This document shows positions 47,578 to 54,137 of a stretch of 64,000 bases of DNA, one piece after another; the stretch's first letter is position 1; the number at the start of each line of letters is the position of its first letter. The position numbers and the translations under genes were made by a program. The notes under the pieces were generated by a model that saw nothing but the letters and a program-made list of their open reading frames with translations, made no database searches and was not told the origin of the DNA. Source of the stretch: a virus; the IMG/VR virus record IMGVR_UViG_3300044624_001881, positions 1-64,000 of that record, one strand, 5' to 3'.

Positions 47578-48598
47578 TTATCTCTTCATCCAATCTTAGC
47601 ATAAGTAATTTAGGTGCCGGACAAACATCGCCTTCCCATTCTAATTGATGACAATCCCCACCGCAATATTTATACATTGGACATTGATAACAACGTGGAT
47701 CGCGGCTGAGCTCGCTAGCGATTATTTGGCACCTTTTCGGTGAATTTATTATTTCTTTAGCAGAATTATTTATATGTCCATAGACCTCTTCTGGTGCTGC
47801 ATTAGGACATCCCGAGATGCCGCCATCAGCATTAATGGTAAACAATTTCTGTTCACAGTCTCTACAGAAAGTACCACCCTTTGTAAATCCAGTTTCAAAC
47901 TTTGAGTACACGTTCTCAAGAAATCCATTATGAAACCATTCACGAGCACCATACTCTTCTGTTTGTTCATGTAACTTTACGAACCAATGTTGAAGTTCTA
48001 TATTCGTTGGAAAAACAAACAGGTTTTTCTTAGCATATCCGTTTGATGTAACACGTTCTAGATCTAATTCTTGAACACCAAGACTCTTTGCATACTTTAA
48101 AATTTCTATTGGTTCCATCGATACGGCGTCTTTTGTAAGAGATACAAAAAGCTTTATCGTGTAGCCTCTATCAATTAAAAATCTTACGTTATCTTCAAAT
48201 AGTTGTCTTTGTTTCTCATTAGCAAAACGAATCTTAGGATCCCAAGAAGTACCAATTCTTTTCTGTAATACATTATCCATAAAATCTAGTTTATCTTCAG
48301 TGAGCTTGTAAACTAGATTTGTTGTTGCGCCATATGTTGAATCATTCCAAACGTCTTTTGTAAGATCATAGAATTTTCTCATGTCTTCTATCTTAGCGAG
48401 AAAAGGTTCTCCACCATGATATTCAAAATGACATGTTGCTTCAGGTCTTATTTGCTTTACTTCGTTTACCCATCGAGCAACATTTTCCGGATCGAAATAG
48501 ATTTTCTTTCCGTTTTTACCAGAAGTAAAACAATGAGAGCAATCTAAGTTACAGGTCTCAGTTGTTTTGATATAAAATACTAGATTGTTTTGAATCAT
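47558..48598 (-). CDS. Radical SAM/SPASM peptide-maturase-like protein, 346 aa
   Basis: The cluster motif is at C16, C20 and C23 (KTTETCNLDCSHCFTSGKNG), and the SAM-binding motif is E-Y-H-G-G-E-P near residues 59-65. The C-terminal SPASM region is complete-looking: C-R-D-C near 243-246, GGISGCPNAAPEEVYG near 257-272, then RCYQCPMYKYCGGDCHQLEW near 302-321 and a final Cys near 327. G-G-D-C-H-Q-x-x-W is typical of SPASM maturases that modify peptides at specific side chains, as in sulfatase activation or RiPP maturation. It is the first radical SAM gene of the operon and overlaps the cupin gene by one base and the Cys/His-tailed protein gene by 20. That neighbourhood makes it the best candidate to modify that tail. 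Confidence 0.93.
   Translation of the reverse strand: MIQNNLVFYIKTTETCNLDCSHCFTSGKNGKKIYFDPENVARWVNEVKQIRPEATCHFEYHGGEPFLAKIEDMRKFYDLTKDVWNDSTYGATTNLVYKLTEDKLDFMDNVLQKRIGTSWDPKIRFANEKQRQLFEDNVRFLIDRGYTIKLFVSLTKDAVSMEPIEILKYAKSLGVQELDLERVTSNGYAKKNLFVFPTNIELQHWFVKLHEQTEEYGAREWFHNGFLENVYSKFETGFTKGGTFCRDCEQKLFTINADGGISGCPNAAPEEVYGHINNSAKEIINSPKRCQIIASELSRDPRCYQCPMYKYCGGDCHQLEWEGDVCPAPKLLMLRLDEEINGSTYK
47667..47674 (-). promoter_or_regulatory. Possible internal late promoter (TATAAATA, minus strand)
   Basis: Reading leftward, TATAAATA lies 90 bases before the start of the Cys/His-tailed protein gene, within the codons for M-Y-K-Y of the radical SAM gene. It is an exact match to the late box, but the coding constraint means it may be accidental. 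Confidence 0.4.
47767..47774 (-). promoter_or_regulatory. Possible internal late promoter (TATAAATA, minus strand)
   Basis: A second exact late box on the minus strand, exactly 100 bases upstream of the one at 47667-47674 and 190 bases before the start of the Cys/His-tailed protein gene. It lies in codons for H-I-N-N of the radical SAM gene. Confidence 0.4.
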
Positions 48599-49005
48599 TA
48601 TTGACCTACAGAAAGAATAACAGATCTATATAGATTTGTAGCTTCATGAGGAGTACCCTGTGGAATAAAAATATGTTCCCCTTCAGAAATAATCATTTGC
48701 TCTCCGTCAACATTCATAGTCTTAGTACCTTCAATACAATAAATAGTAACATCACAGGTATCCTCGTGAACGCCAAATGATTTAGCTCCTTCTGGAGAAA
48801 TAAAACAGTGAACTGTGTTCGGATAAAACTCATTAGTTACCCGTTCTATGTCTTCTATTTTTACGGTTTTAGTATTTTCTGCTATATAAAAAATAGCTTT
48901 GTTCTTATCTATAGGATGATCTAAACCATCATCATCTATAACAAAACACTTAAAATCTATTGTAGAATATTCGATATATTCTAATATTTTATTCAAAGTT
49001 ATCAT
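48598..49005 (-). CDS. Cupin protein with HxD...H metal site, 135 aa
   Basis: A cupin barrel: H80-E81-D82 (KSFGVHEDTCDVTIYCIEG), G-x-K/T in the G-T-K-T-M strand, and H120 in EHIFIPQGTPHEATN. The H-x-D...H spacing is that of Fe(II) enzymes of the JmjC/cupin type, and V-H-E-D-x-x-D-V is typical of that group. A 2-oxoglutarate-binding residue is not obvious at this length. It could oxidise a substrate or only bind metal. Its ATG overlaps the stop of a 42-codon membrane-type frame by four bases (ATGA), and it overlaps the radical SAM gene downstream by one base. It is the first clearly recognisable gene of the leftward operon. Confidence 0.82.
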   Translation of the reverse strand: MITLNKILEYIEYSTIDFKCFVIDDDGLDHPIDKNKAIFYIAENTKTVKIEDIERVTNEFYPNTVHCFISPEGAKSFGVHEDTCDVTIYCIEGTKTMNVDGEQMIISEGEHIFIPQGTPHEATNLYRSVILSVGQ

Positions 49006-49130
49006 ATAAAACTCACAGGTTTAGTCTTCATCATGTTAGTATTTATTCTTCGGACCTTGTAGCAGAAACCTATTATCCAAAAATAATAAATACCAAGTAG
49101 AATGAGAGCTTTCATAAAAGGCAACGTCAT
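49002..49130 (-). CDS. Possible small membrane protein, 42 aa
   Basis: A short frame read leftward from ATG 49130 (MTLPFM) or ATG 49115, with a hydrophobic stretch KALILLGIYYFWIIGF followed by a basic K-V-R-R segment. This is a single membrane span of N-out/C-in charge pattern. Its TGA overlaps the cupin ATG as ATGA, the coupling used elsewhere in this operon. No clear Shine-Dalgarno sequence precedes either start, and the start at 49130 overlaps the opposite-strand late promoter. It may be a real leader gene or a chance frame. Confidence 0.45.
   Translation of the reverse strand: MTLPFMKALILLGIYYFWIIGFCYKVRRINTNMMKTKPVSFI
49040..49047 (-). promoter_or_regulatory. Probable late promoter variant AATAAATA for the leftward operon
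   Basis: AATAAATA read on the minus strand, 35 bases before the cupin start, is one base off the late consensus and shows the same spacing as the exact boxes elsewhere. It would open the radical SAM operon. If the 42-aa frame is real, the box lies inside it. Confidence 0.5.
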
Positions 49131-49137
49131 ATAAATA
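49130..49137 (+). promoter_or_regulatory. T4-type late promoter TATAAATA
   Basis: An exact late box in the divergent gap, 35 bases before the start of the first rightward small gene. A variant AATAAATA also lies at 49085-49092 on the same strand. Confidence 0.8.
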
Positions 49138-49171
49138 GATCTATTATCTAACTCATAACATGGAGATAAAC

Positions 49172-49540
49172 ATGGCTTTTACATATAATTGGTCAGTTAC
49201 AAGTCTTAAAGTAAAAGACGAAGTAAATGCTGACGGAGAAACACTCCAAAATGCTGTTGTCCAAACATATTGGAAAGTAGTTGGTACAGATAGCAATGGT
49301 AATACTGGTGAGTTCTCGGGTGCTACACCATTCAGCGCAGCTAACGTTCCAGCTGGTTCGTTTGTAGCTTTTGCTGATCTTACAGAAGAAACAGTTCTCA
49401 ACTGGATTAAAAACGTTGTTAATGGTGATCCTTCTTACAAGGCTCACATCGACAGCCAACTTCAAAGACGTATTGATGCTGAAGTATCTGTTGAAAAGTC
49501 TGGCGCAGCTCTTCCTTGGGCCGTTCCTGGCTCGGAATAA
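49172..49540 (+). CDS. Small conserved phage protein, tandem paralog 1, 122 aa
   Basis: MAFTYNWSVTSLKVKDEVNA begins a beta-type N-terminal half with Q-T-Y-W-K-V-V-G-T-D. The C-terminal half is helical (EETVLNWIKNVVNGDPSYKA) and the end is A-L-P-W-A-V-P. I believe similar proteins are widespread in T4-like marine phages, without known function. I chose ATG 49172, with GGAG 7 bases upstream, rather than ATG 49160, whose codons overlap that ribosome-binding site. It is paralogous to the following gene. Confidence 0.75.
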   Translation: MAFTYNWSVTSLKVKDEVNADGETLQNAVVQTYWKVVGTDSNGNTGEFSGATPFSAANVPAGSFVAFADLTEETVLNWIKNVVNGDPSYKAHIDSQLQRRIDAEVSVEKSGAALPWAVPGSE

Positions 49541-49556
49541 TTAAGGATATTTTAAA

Positions 49557-49889
49557 GTGAATTACACTTGGCAAATTTTAAGTCTTGGTCTTAAAGATCA
49601 AATCAACCAAGATGGTGAACTTCTTCAAGATGCAATTGTTTTTGTTCACTGGAAAAAAATTGCTGAAGATGCGAATGGTAGCAGAGCAAGTTATCTTGGA
49701 AAGACTGAACTTTCTGCAGCTAACGTGTCTGCCGAATCCTTTATCAATCTAAATGTAGTAGCTAAAGAAGATGTAATAGATTGGATAGAAAACAGTCTTA
49801 CAGCTTCGCAAAGAAACAGCATTGAAAATATTCTATTGAAGAAAATTGAAAAAAGTAAGCTAAAAAAATACACCCCATCTTGGGGATAA
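49557..49889 (+). CDS. Small conserved phage protein, tandem paralog 2, 110 aa
   Basis: GTG start with AAGGA 9 bases upstream. It shares with the preceding protein the sequence of elements Y-x-W-x-[VI]-x-S-L, K-D-[EQ]-[VI]-N-x-D-G-E-x-L-Q-[ND]-A-[VI]-V, Y/H-W-K, S-A-A-N-V and [VD]-x-[ND]-W-I-[KE]-[ND]. The two are therefore diverged tandem duplicates. The C terminus is Lys-rich (KKIEKSKLKKYTPSWG), unlike the first copy. The function is unknown. Confidence 0.72.
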   Translation: MNYTWQILSLGLKDQINQDGELLQDAIVFVHWKKIAEDANGSRASYLGKTELSAANVSAESFINLNVVAKEDVIDWIENSLTASQRNSIENILLKKIEKSKLKKYTPSWG

Positions 49890-49892
49890 ATA
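49885..49892 (+). promoter_or_regulatory. Late promoter variant GATAAATA
   Basis: One base off the late consensus, overlapping the stop codon of the second paralog and 32 bases before the start of the beta-propeller gene. The spacing equals that of the exact boxes. Confidence 0.5.
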
Positions 49893-49924
49893 ATCTTACT
49901 GAATAACTATATTATGGAGTTGTT

Positions 49925-50959
49925 ATGCACGATCTGTATATGGGTGGTCTAGCGAATTATGCGCTAAAGAGAGGCGGCTCTATTCATCCGATAATTATAC
50001 CAAAAAGTGTTCTTGGAAACGAGACTGGTATAATGAATCCCTCGATTTTTCTACACAACGGAAAAATTCTGGTTAATGTCCGCCACGTTAACTACATTCT
50101 ATACCACAGCGAAGGTAAAAAATTTCCGCACCAGTGGGGTCCTTTGGTGTACATTCATCCAGAAAATGATGTAGCTTTAAAGACTCACAATGTCATGTGT
50201 GAGCTTGATGAAAATCTCAATCTTAAATCTGCCGGCCGAGTAAACATGGTTCTTGATACAGAGCCTACGTGGAACTTTGTTGGACTTGAAGACGCAAGAC
50301 TCTTTTCTTGGAATGATAAACTTTATATGTGCGGTGTTCGTAGAGACTGCTACGATGATAAAGGTAAAGGCCGAATGGAGATGGCTGAGATTGATTTTAT
50401 AGATGGTGAGTGGAGAGAGATTTCTCGTAATCCAATTCCAGCACCAGGAGATGACTCAAGCTATTGTGAAAAGAACTGGATGCCTATTCTCGATATGCCA
50501 TTTCACTTTGTAAAATGGTGTAATCCAATGCAAGTTGTGCATTATGATATTGAGAATAGAAAAACTACAAATGTTTATTTAGATGAAGGCGAAAGAAAAG
50601 CATATCCAAAGGATTTTCGTGGTGGCTCTCAGGTAATTCGTATTAATGAAAATCAAAGAATGGCTTTCATTCATGAAACAAATCTATTAAGAGATCCGTT
50701 TGGTAGAAAAGATGGAGACTATGCTCATCGCGTTCTTATCTGGGATAACGATTGGAATTTAATTCATGCTTCGAAACCGTTTCATTTCCTTGGCACATAC
50801 TACGATCACGTAACAAATACCGATTATAATATTGAATTTGTTACTGGAATAGCTATTCATGGAAATAATATTCTCGTTTCTTTTGGTTTCCAAGATAACG
50901 CCTCGTTTATTCTTCGTATTCCGCAAAATGTATTTGTTGATTTTCTATCTAAAGGGTAA
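49925..50959 (+). CDS. Beta-propeller glycosidase/phosphorylase-like protein, 344 aa
   Basis: The repeated strand pattern suggests a five-bladed beta-propeller like that of glycoside hydrolase families 43/130: NPSIFLHNGKILVNVRHVNY near residues 38-57, G-L-E-D-A-R-L-F-S-W near 119-128, EKNWMPI...F-V-K-W-C-N-P near 180-200, R-G-G-S-Q near 235-239, and T-G-I-A-I-H near 308-313. G-x-E-D-A/P-R is a known active-site blade motif of that superfamily. It may cleave or phosphorolyse a glycan, or be a glycosyltransferase-like relative; substrate and reaction are not decided by the sequence. GGAG lies upstream. It is followed after 3 bases by the TPR-methyltransferase, so the two are co-expressed. Confidence 0.7.
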   Translation: MHDLYMGGLANYALKRGGSIHPIIIPKSVLGNETGIMNPSIFLHNGKILVNVRHVNYILYHSEGKKFPHQWGPLVYIHPENDVALKTHNVMCELDENLNLKSAGRVNMVLDTEPTWNFVGLEDARLFSWNDKLYMCGVRRDCYDDKGKGRMEMAEIDFIDGEWREISRNPIPAPGDDSSYCEKNWMPILDMPFHFVKWCNPMQVVHYDIENRKTTNVYLDEGERKAYPKDFRGGSQVIRINENQRMAFIHETNLLRDPFGRKDGDYAHRVLIWDNDWNLIHASKPFHFLGTYYDHVTNTDYNIEFVTGIAIHGNNILVSFGFQDNASFILRIPQNVFVDFLSKG

Positions 50960-50962
50960 GAC

Positions 50963-52195
50963 ATGATTTTTAAAAATATGAATCTTTTGAATGACGTTGT
51001 TTTAGATTACACTAATCCAGAAAAAATTTACAAGCTTGCAAGAGAATATGATAGTTTAGAACAAGGTTCAGCTGCTTTTAGCTTTTATCTTCGTGCTGCA
51101 GACATGTCTTCTGGAGAAACTTACTACGATAAGTGGCTTCAATATAAATGTTTGATTCTCAGTGCTTTCATCTATGATAGAAATTTAAATAGAGGTCATA
51201 GTGTAGTAGGTCTGCTTAAGATGGCTATTGAGACTATGCCGGATAGACCTGAAGCTTATTATTTTCTAGCTAAATACTTCCAAGGTAAACACGAATGGCG
51301 TGATAGTATGATGCTTTCTAAGATAGGAATAGAATGCTCAGAATACAAAGATATGGATGATGATTTAAACTATCCTGGAATAGAAGCTCTTAAACTTCTT
51401 TATGCTCGAGCAAAATGGAAGTCGGATGGTAGAGATGATTCGAGAAATCTAGCATTCGATTTAAAATATAAGAACACACTTACACCAGATCTTGATCAAG
51501 AAGTTACTGAATTACTGCAACAACACGGTTATCCAAGTACTTTTCCGTACTCGCATGACGATAAAAAAAGATATAAGTTCTCGTTTAGAGGTTTAGATTC
51601 TATCGGTAAAAATTATTCTCGTCATTTCCAAGATATGTTTGTTCTTTCTGCTCTTGATGGTAAAGACAACGGAACATTTGTTGAGATTGGTTCTGGACAT
51701 CCAACACTTTTTAGTAATACAAAGCTTCTTGAAGAGTTTGGTTGGAAGGGAATTTCTATTGACAATTCAGAAAGAATGAGTCATGTATTTTCTCGCGAAA
51801 GAACTACATCTATGATTATGGCTGATGCTGCAAGCTTAGATTATAATTCTCTTTTCAAACAACAATGTTTAGAAGAACATACTGACTTCTTAAGAATTAA
51901 CGCTGAACATGCGTCTCTTGACGCGTTAAAGAGAATTCCGTTTAATAAGTACTCGTTTTCTGTTATTCAATTCCAGCATAATGCATGTTGGTGGGGACCA
52001 GAATTTAGAGAAGAATCAAGAAAAATATTAAGTAAGATTGGTTACGTTCTCTTTGTTCCAGACGTTGCTGTAGATGAACAGAACAATTATGAAGATTGGT
52101 GGGTATATCCTTCTATAGCAGCAGCTAAGAAAAATATGAAGGGTAAAAACGGAATTAATTTTGCTTGGAATTATATGATGAAGGAGTTATCATGA
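50963..52195 (+). CDS. TPR protein with C-terminal FkbM-like methyltransferase domain, 410 aa
   Basis: Residues about 15-140 form helical TPR-like repeats (A-R-E-Y-D-S-L-E-Q-G-S-A-A-F-S-F-Y-L-R-A-A; then R-P-E-A-Y-Y-F-L-A). The C-terminal half holds a Rossmann-type methyltransferase core: G-T-F-V-E-I-G-S-G-H-P near residues 236-246, then LLEEFGWKGISIDNSE near 254-269, the SAM-binding region of FkbM-type enzymes. These usually O-methylate sugars. The TPR part is like that found with glycosyltransferases that decorate virions. It shares the ATGA overlap with the next gene. Action on a glycan, with the neighbours, is inferred. Confidence 0.75.
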   Translation: MIFKNMNLLNDVVLDYTNPEKIYKLAREYDSLEQGSAAFSFYLRAADMSSGETYYDKWLQYKCLILSAFIYDRNLNRGHSVVGLLKMAIETMPDRPEAYYFLAKYFQGKHEWRDSMMLSKIGIECSEYKDMDDDLNYPGIEALKLLYARAKWKSDGRDDSRNLAFDLKYKNTLTPDLDQEVTELLQQHGYPSTFPYSHDDKKRYKFSFRGLDSIGKNYSRHFQDMFVLSALDGKDNGTFVEIGSGHPTLFSNTKLLEEFGWKGISIDNSERMSHVFSRERTTSMIMADAASLDYNSLFKQQCLEEHTDFLRINAEHASLDALKRIPFNKYSFSVIQFQHNACWWGPEFREESRKILSKIGYVLFVPDVAVDEQNNYEDWWVYPSIAAAKKNMKGKNGINFAWNYMMKELS

Positions 52196-52947
52196 GAGTA
52201 GTAGTTGTTACCGGCGGATTCGATCCACTTCATTCTGGTCACATAGCTTATTTTAAAGCTGCTAAAGAGCTTGGTGATATTCTTTGTGTAGGAGTTAATA
52301 GCGACAATTGGTTAACTCGTAAAAAGGGTAAACCATTCATGCCATTCGAAGAAAGAAAAAACATTGTTGAAAACATTAAATGTGTAGGTAATGCTTTTGG
52401 TTTTAATGATGACGATGGTTCTGCTATTGAAGCTATTCGTCACATAAAAAATATGTTTCCTCGTAATTCAGAAATTGTCTTCGCAAACGGTGGAGACCGC
52501 ACAAAAGATAATATTCCCGAAATGGTATTCGATGATGTTGAATTTGTTTTTGGAGTTGGTGGAGAGGATAAGAAGAATAGCTCTTCTTGGATTCTATCAA
52601 ACTGGGATAAACCAACTACACAGAGATCATGGGGTAAGTACAGAGACTTAGATAAAAATGGTCATTGGAAAGTAAAAGAACTTTCTATTGATGTTGGTAA
52701 ATCTTTAAGCGATCAGAGACACTTTAAACGTTCAGAACATTGGCACATTGTAGATGGTGCTCTTGAAATGAATCTTGAGTTTGATAATGGATACAAAACT
52801 TCTAAGGTTTATAAAACCGGTGAGAGCATTGATATTCCTATGCTTTCTTGGCATAAAGCTGTTAACGTTGGTACTACTCCAGTTAAAGTAATTGAAGTCT
52901 GGATGGGTACTGAACTATCTGAGGAAGATATTGAAAGAAGAACATAG
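52192..52947 (+). CDS. Cytidylyltransferase-like domain fused to a mannose-6-phosphate-isomerase-type cupin, 251 aa
   Basis: The N-terminal domain is a nucleotidyltransferase: GGFDPLHSGHIAYFKAA with the H-x-G-H motif at residues 14-17, and K-N-S-S-S-W-I-L near 124-131 in the place of the family's second motif. From about residue 140 a cupin of the ManC/phosphomannose isomerase type follows: R-S-W-G-K-Y, then DQRHFKRSEHWHIVDGALEM and D-I-P-M-L-S-W-H-K. The fusion suggests synthesis or activation of a phosphosugar to a nucleotide-sugar. AAGGAG sits 6 bases before ATG 52192, whose ATGA overlaps the stop of the preceding gene; a longer frame from 52165 lacks such a site. Confidence 0.85.
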   Translation: MRVVVVTGGFDPLHSGHIAYFKAAKELGDILCVGVNSDNWLTRKKGKPFMPFEERKNIVENIKCVGNAFGFNDDDGSAIEAIRHIKNMFPRNSEIVFANGGDRTKDNIPEMVFDDVEFVFGVGGEDKKNSSSWILSNWDKPTTQRSWGKYRDLDKNGHWKVKELSIDVGKSLSDQRHFKRSEHWHIVDGALEMNLEFDNGYKTSKVYKTGESIDIPMLSWHKAVNVGTTPVKVIEVWMGTELSEEDIERRT

Positions 52948-53009
52948 TATTAATTTGTAGAGCCATAAGGCTATTATATCCATGCTGCGATAGGTGTCAA
53001 CTGTTTTTT

Positions 53010-53017
53010 TATAAATA
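53010..53017 (+). promoter_or_regulatory. T4-type late promoter TATAAATA
   Basis: An exact late box, 31 bases before the start of the 135-aa gene, in a 100-base gap. It begins the second structural block after the modification island. Confidence 0.82.
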
Positions 53018-53047
53018 TTCAGAAAATATATCACAAAGGAGATATCA

Positions 53048-53455
53048 ATGGCTTTTAAATTATCTGTAACAGCCAGAAATGCAACTCTACAAGCTCTTGA
53101 AGACCATGTAGGTAATAATGCTATTCTTACCATCTCGACTGGTACTCCTCCACTCAATTGTGCAGCAGCTAACACTGGAACGGTTCTTGCTTCTATGACT
53201 CTACCAGACGATTGGTTAGGAGAACCATCTAATGGAAACGTTAACCTCTCAGGTAGTTGGCAAGATCTTTCAGCAGATGCTTCAGGTACTGCTGGACATT
53301 TTAGACTTTTTAATAATGCAGGCACCACATGCCACATGCAAGGTAATATTACAGCTACTGGCTTAGGTGGCGATATGCAACTCGACAATACAAACATCGC
53401 AGTTGGCCAGCAAATTAACATCACTTCGTTCTCAATCACCGCAGGTGGCGAATAA
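53048..53455 (+). CDS. Conserved small virion-associated protein, 135 aa
   Basis: MAFKLSVTARNATLQALEDH, then a T-G-T-P-P-L-N-C-A-A-A-N-T-G-T-V-L-A segment, L-P-D-D-W-L near residues 58-63 and A-G-H-F-R-L-F-N-N-A-G-T-T-C-H near 91-105. This matches a small conserved family I have seen in many tailed phages, of unknown function, often near tail or neck genes. GGAGATATC precedes the start. It ends 21 bases before the next frame. Confidence 0.7.
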   Translation: MAFKLSVTARNATLQALEDHVGNNAILTISTGTPPLNCAAANTGTVLASMTLPDDWLGEPSNGNVNLSGSWQDLSADASGTAGHFRLFNNAGTTCHMQGNITATGLGGDMQLDNTNIAVGQQINITSFSITAGGE

Positions 53456-53476
53456 CAAAAGAGCGAGTAAAAGCTC

Positions 53477-54058
53477 ATGTCAGCAAATGCAGAGTTTTCT
53501 ACGACATTAGACTATGAGTTCGTCGGCGATGGAATCGTATTCGTAGTAGGACAATCTTCTAATAGTTTAGATTATCTTTTTAATTCTAATGTAAAAAATC
53601 TAATTAAAGCAGAATCCTCAAATAACTTTTTTGGTTTTGAGTTTTCTTCTGTTATAGAATTACCAACGATTCTAGCATCAGCGAACTTATCATTTGATTT
53701 TTCTTTTTCATCTACAGCAGAATTTGGTGTTCAAAGAAGATTAACAGCTAATACTCGTATAGAGTTTACACAGTCTGCTGAAGGTAATTTACCTGTTAGA
53801 GCATCTTTAAGTTATCCATTCGAATTTTCTGTACAAAGTTCTGCAACACAATTTTCATTAGGCACTGCAAACTTATCGTTTGATTTCTCTGTTGATTCAA
53901 ATGTTTTAAATTATTCTTTACACGTCTATGATAGAATAGGAAAGAATGAAGTAGAATTAGTAACATATGAATTTAATGATATCGAAATTTTAAATGAAAA
54001 CAATTTCATAGAGATAATCGATTCCGGTAGAAATGAAGCAAAAATACTGTCTTACTAA
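53477..54058 (+). CDS. Beta-rich protein with internal repeats, 193 aa
   Basis: I recognise no family. Ser/Asn/Phe-rich strands repeat as [ST]-A-N-L-S-F-D-F-S-[FV] (near residues 75-84 and 136-146), with related segments (Y-P-F-E-F-S-V, L-D-Y-L-F-N). This gives an alternating strand pattern like an amphipathic beta-sheet or small fiber. The last 45 residues are more hydrophilic and acidic. It follows the 135-aa protein closely and is followed by a strong terminator, so these two form a short unit. Confidence 0.65.
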   Translation: MSANAEFSTTLDYEFVGDGIVFVVGQSSNSLDYLFNSNVKNLIKAESSNNFFGFEFSSVIELPTILASANLSFDFSFSSTAEFGVQRRLTANTRIEFTQSAEGNLPVRASLSYPFEFSVQSSATQFSLGTANLSFDFSVDSNVLNYSLHVYDRIGKNEVELVTYEFNDIEILNENNFIEIIDSGRNEAKILSY

Positions 54059-54074
54059 ACCGTATCTTTTCAGA

Positions 54075-54107
54075 GAAAGAGGCTATAGATTTATAGTCTC
54101 TTTTTTT
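54075..54107 (+). terminator. Rho-independent terminator
   Basis: The stem GAGGCTATA (54079-54087) pairs with TATAGTCTC (54092-54100) through one G-T pair around GATT, and is extended by A-T pairs on both sides into seven Ts (54101-54107). It separates the 135/193-aa unit from the neck gene unit. Confidence 0.9.
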
Positions 54108-54115
54108 AATAAATA
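54108..54115 (+). promoter_or_regulatory. Late promoter variant AATAAATA
   Basis: One base off the late consensus, directly after the terminator and 22-25 bases before the start of the 112-aa gene. Placement after a terminator favours a real promoter for the neck genes. Confidence 0.5.
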
Positions 54116-54137
54116 AAAGAAAAATACTCGGAGAAAA

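Noticed and set aside
49873-49885. Hairpin CCCC-ATCTT-GGGG at the end of the second small paralog
   Set aside because: It has no T-run and encodes the conserved-looking C terminus (T-P-S-W-G); it could slow ribosomes but is not a terminator.
52961-52972. AGCC-ATAA-GGCT inverted repeat before the 135-aa gene
   Set aside because: A four-base stem without an adjacent T-run; the Ts at 53004-53010 are too far away.
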